Assembly: GCA_025351035.1 (NCBI GenBank)
Contig: JANXWT010000267.1
Location: forward strand, 1-5,608
DNA: 5,608 bases
DNA from: Opitutia bacterium
Lineage (GTDB): Bacteria; Verrucomicrobiota; Verrucomicrobiia; Opitutales; Opitutaceae
Direction of reading: 5' to 3'
The notes beneath the pieces are model-generated. The model was not told the origin of the DNA. It did not search any database and was given only the letters and a program-made list of their open reading frames with translations. Positions within the stretch are counted from its first letter, which is position 1; every line of letters starts with the position of its first letter. This document shows, in pieces, positions 5,606 through 5,608 of this stretch. Position numbers and translations under genes: made by a program.

Positions 5606-5608
5606 ATG

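Overview
The window looks like part of the chromosome of a high-GC bacterium, most likely a verrucomicrobium of the Opitutaceae type. That placement is an inference. It rests on the GC-rich third codon positions, a 'CCACGGAT...ATCCGTGG' intergenic element and a 'GTAGGGGCGC' hairpin of a kind I associate with that group, and a dnaA gene that is not followed by dnaN. No 16S or other decisive marker is present.

Layout, left to right. (1) The 3' end of dnaA (+), covering the C-terminal part of the DNA-binding domain IV, closed by a near-perfect intrinsic terminator at 178-212. (2) A 166-base GC-rich leader with several inverted repeats. It precedes a two-gene operon (+): a 12-TM APC-superfamily permease resembling the arginine/agmatine antiporter AdiC (379-1665), overlapping by ATGA with an arginine deiminase/dimethylarginine dimethylaminohydrolase (DDAH)-type amidinohydrolase (1662-2540). 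(3) A 233-base spacer carrying a repeat-like element with inverted ends (2571-2670). (4) A conserved-looking but unrecognised 193-aa protein (+, 2774-3355) with two ordered ends joined by a Pro/Ala-rich and then acidic linker. (5) A 96-base convergent spacer with a perfect 12-bp hairpin (3395-3423). (6) On the minus strand, complete ligA (NAD-dependent DNA ligase, 3452-5482), preceded 46 bases upstream by tRNA-Pro(GGG) (5529-5605) with an encoded CCA end.

How the genes work together: dnaA and ligA are replication housekeeping genes and the tRNA is translation housekeeping. The permease and amidinohydrolase form an inserted metabolic pair, presumably importing or exchanging a guanidino compound (arginine, agmatine or a methylated arginine) and hydrolysing its guanidino group. 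None of the four complete protein genes has a visible Shine-Dalgarno sequence at its chosen start. I found no CRISPR array, transposase, toxin-antitoxin pair or clear defence system. The most interesting element is the coupled permease-amidinohydrolase pair, whose substrate cannot be read from the sequence.
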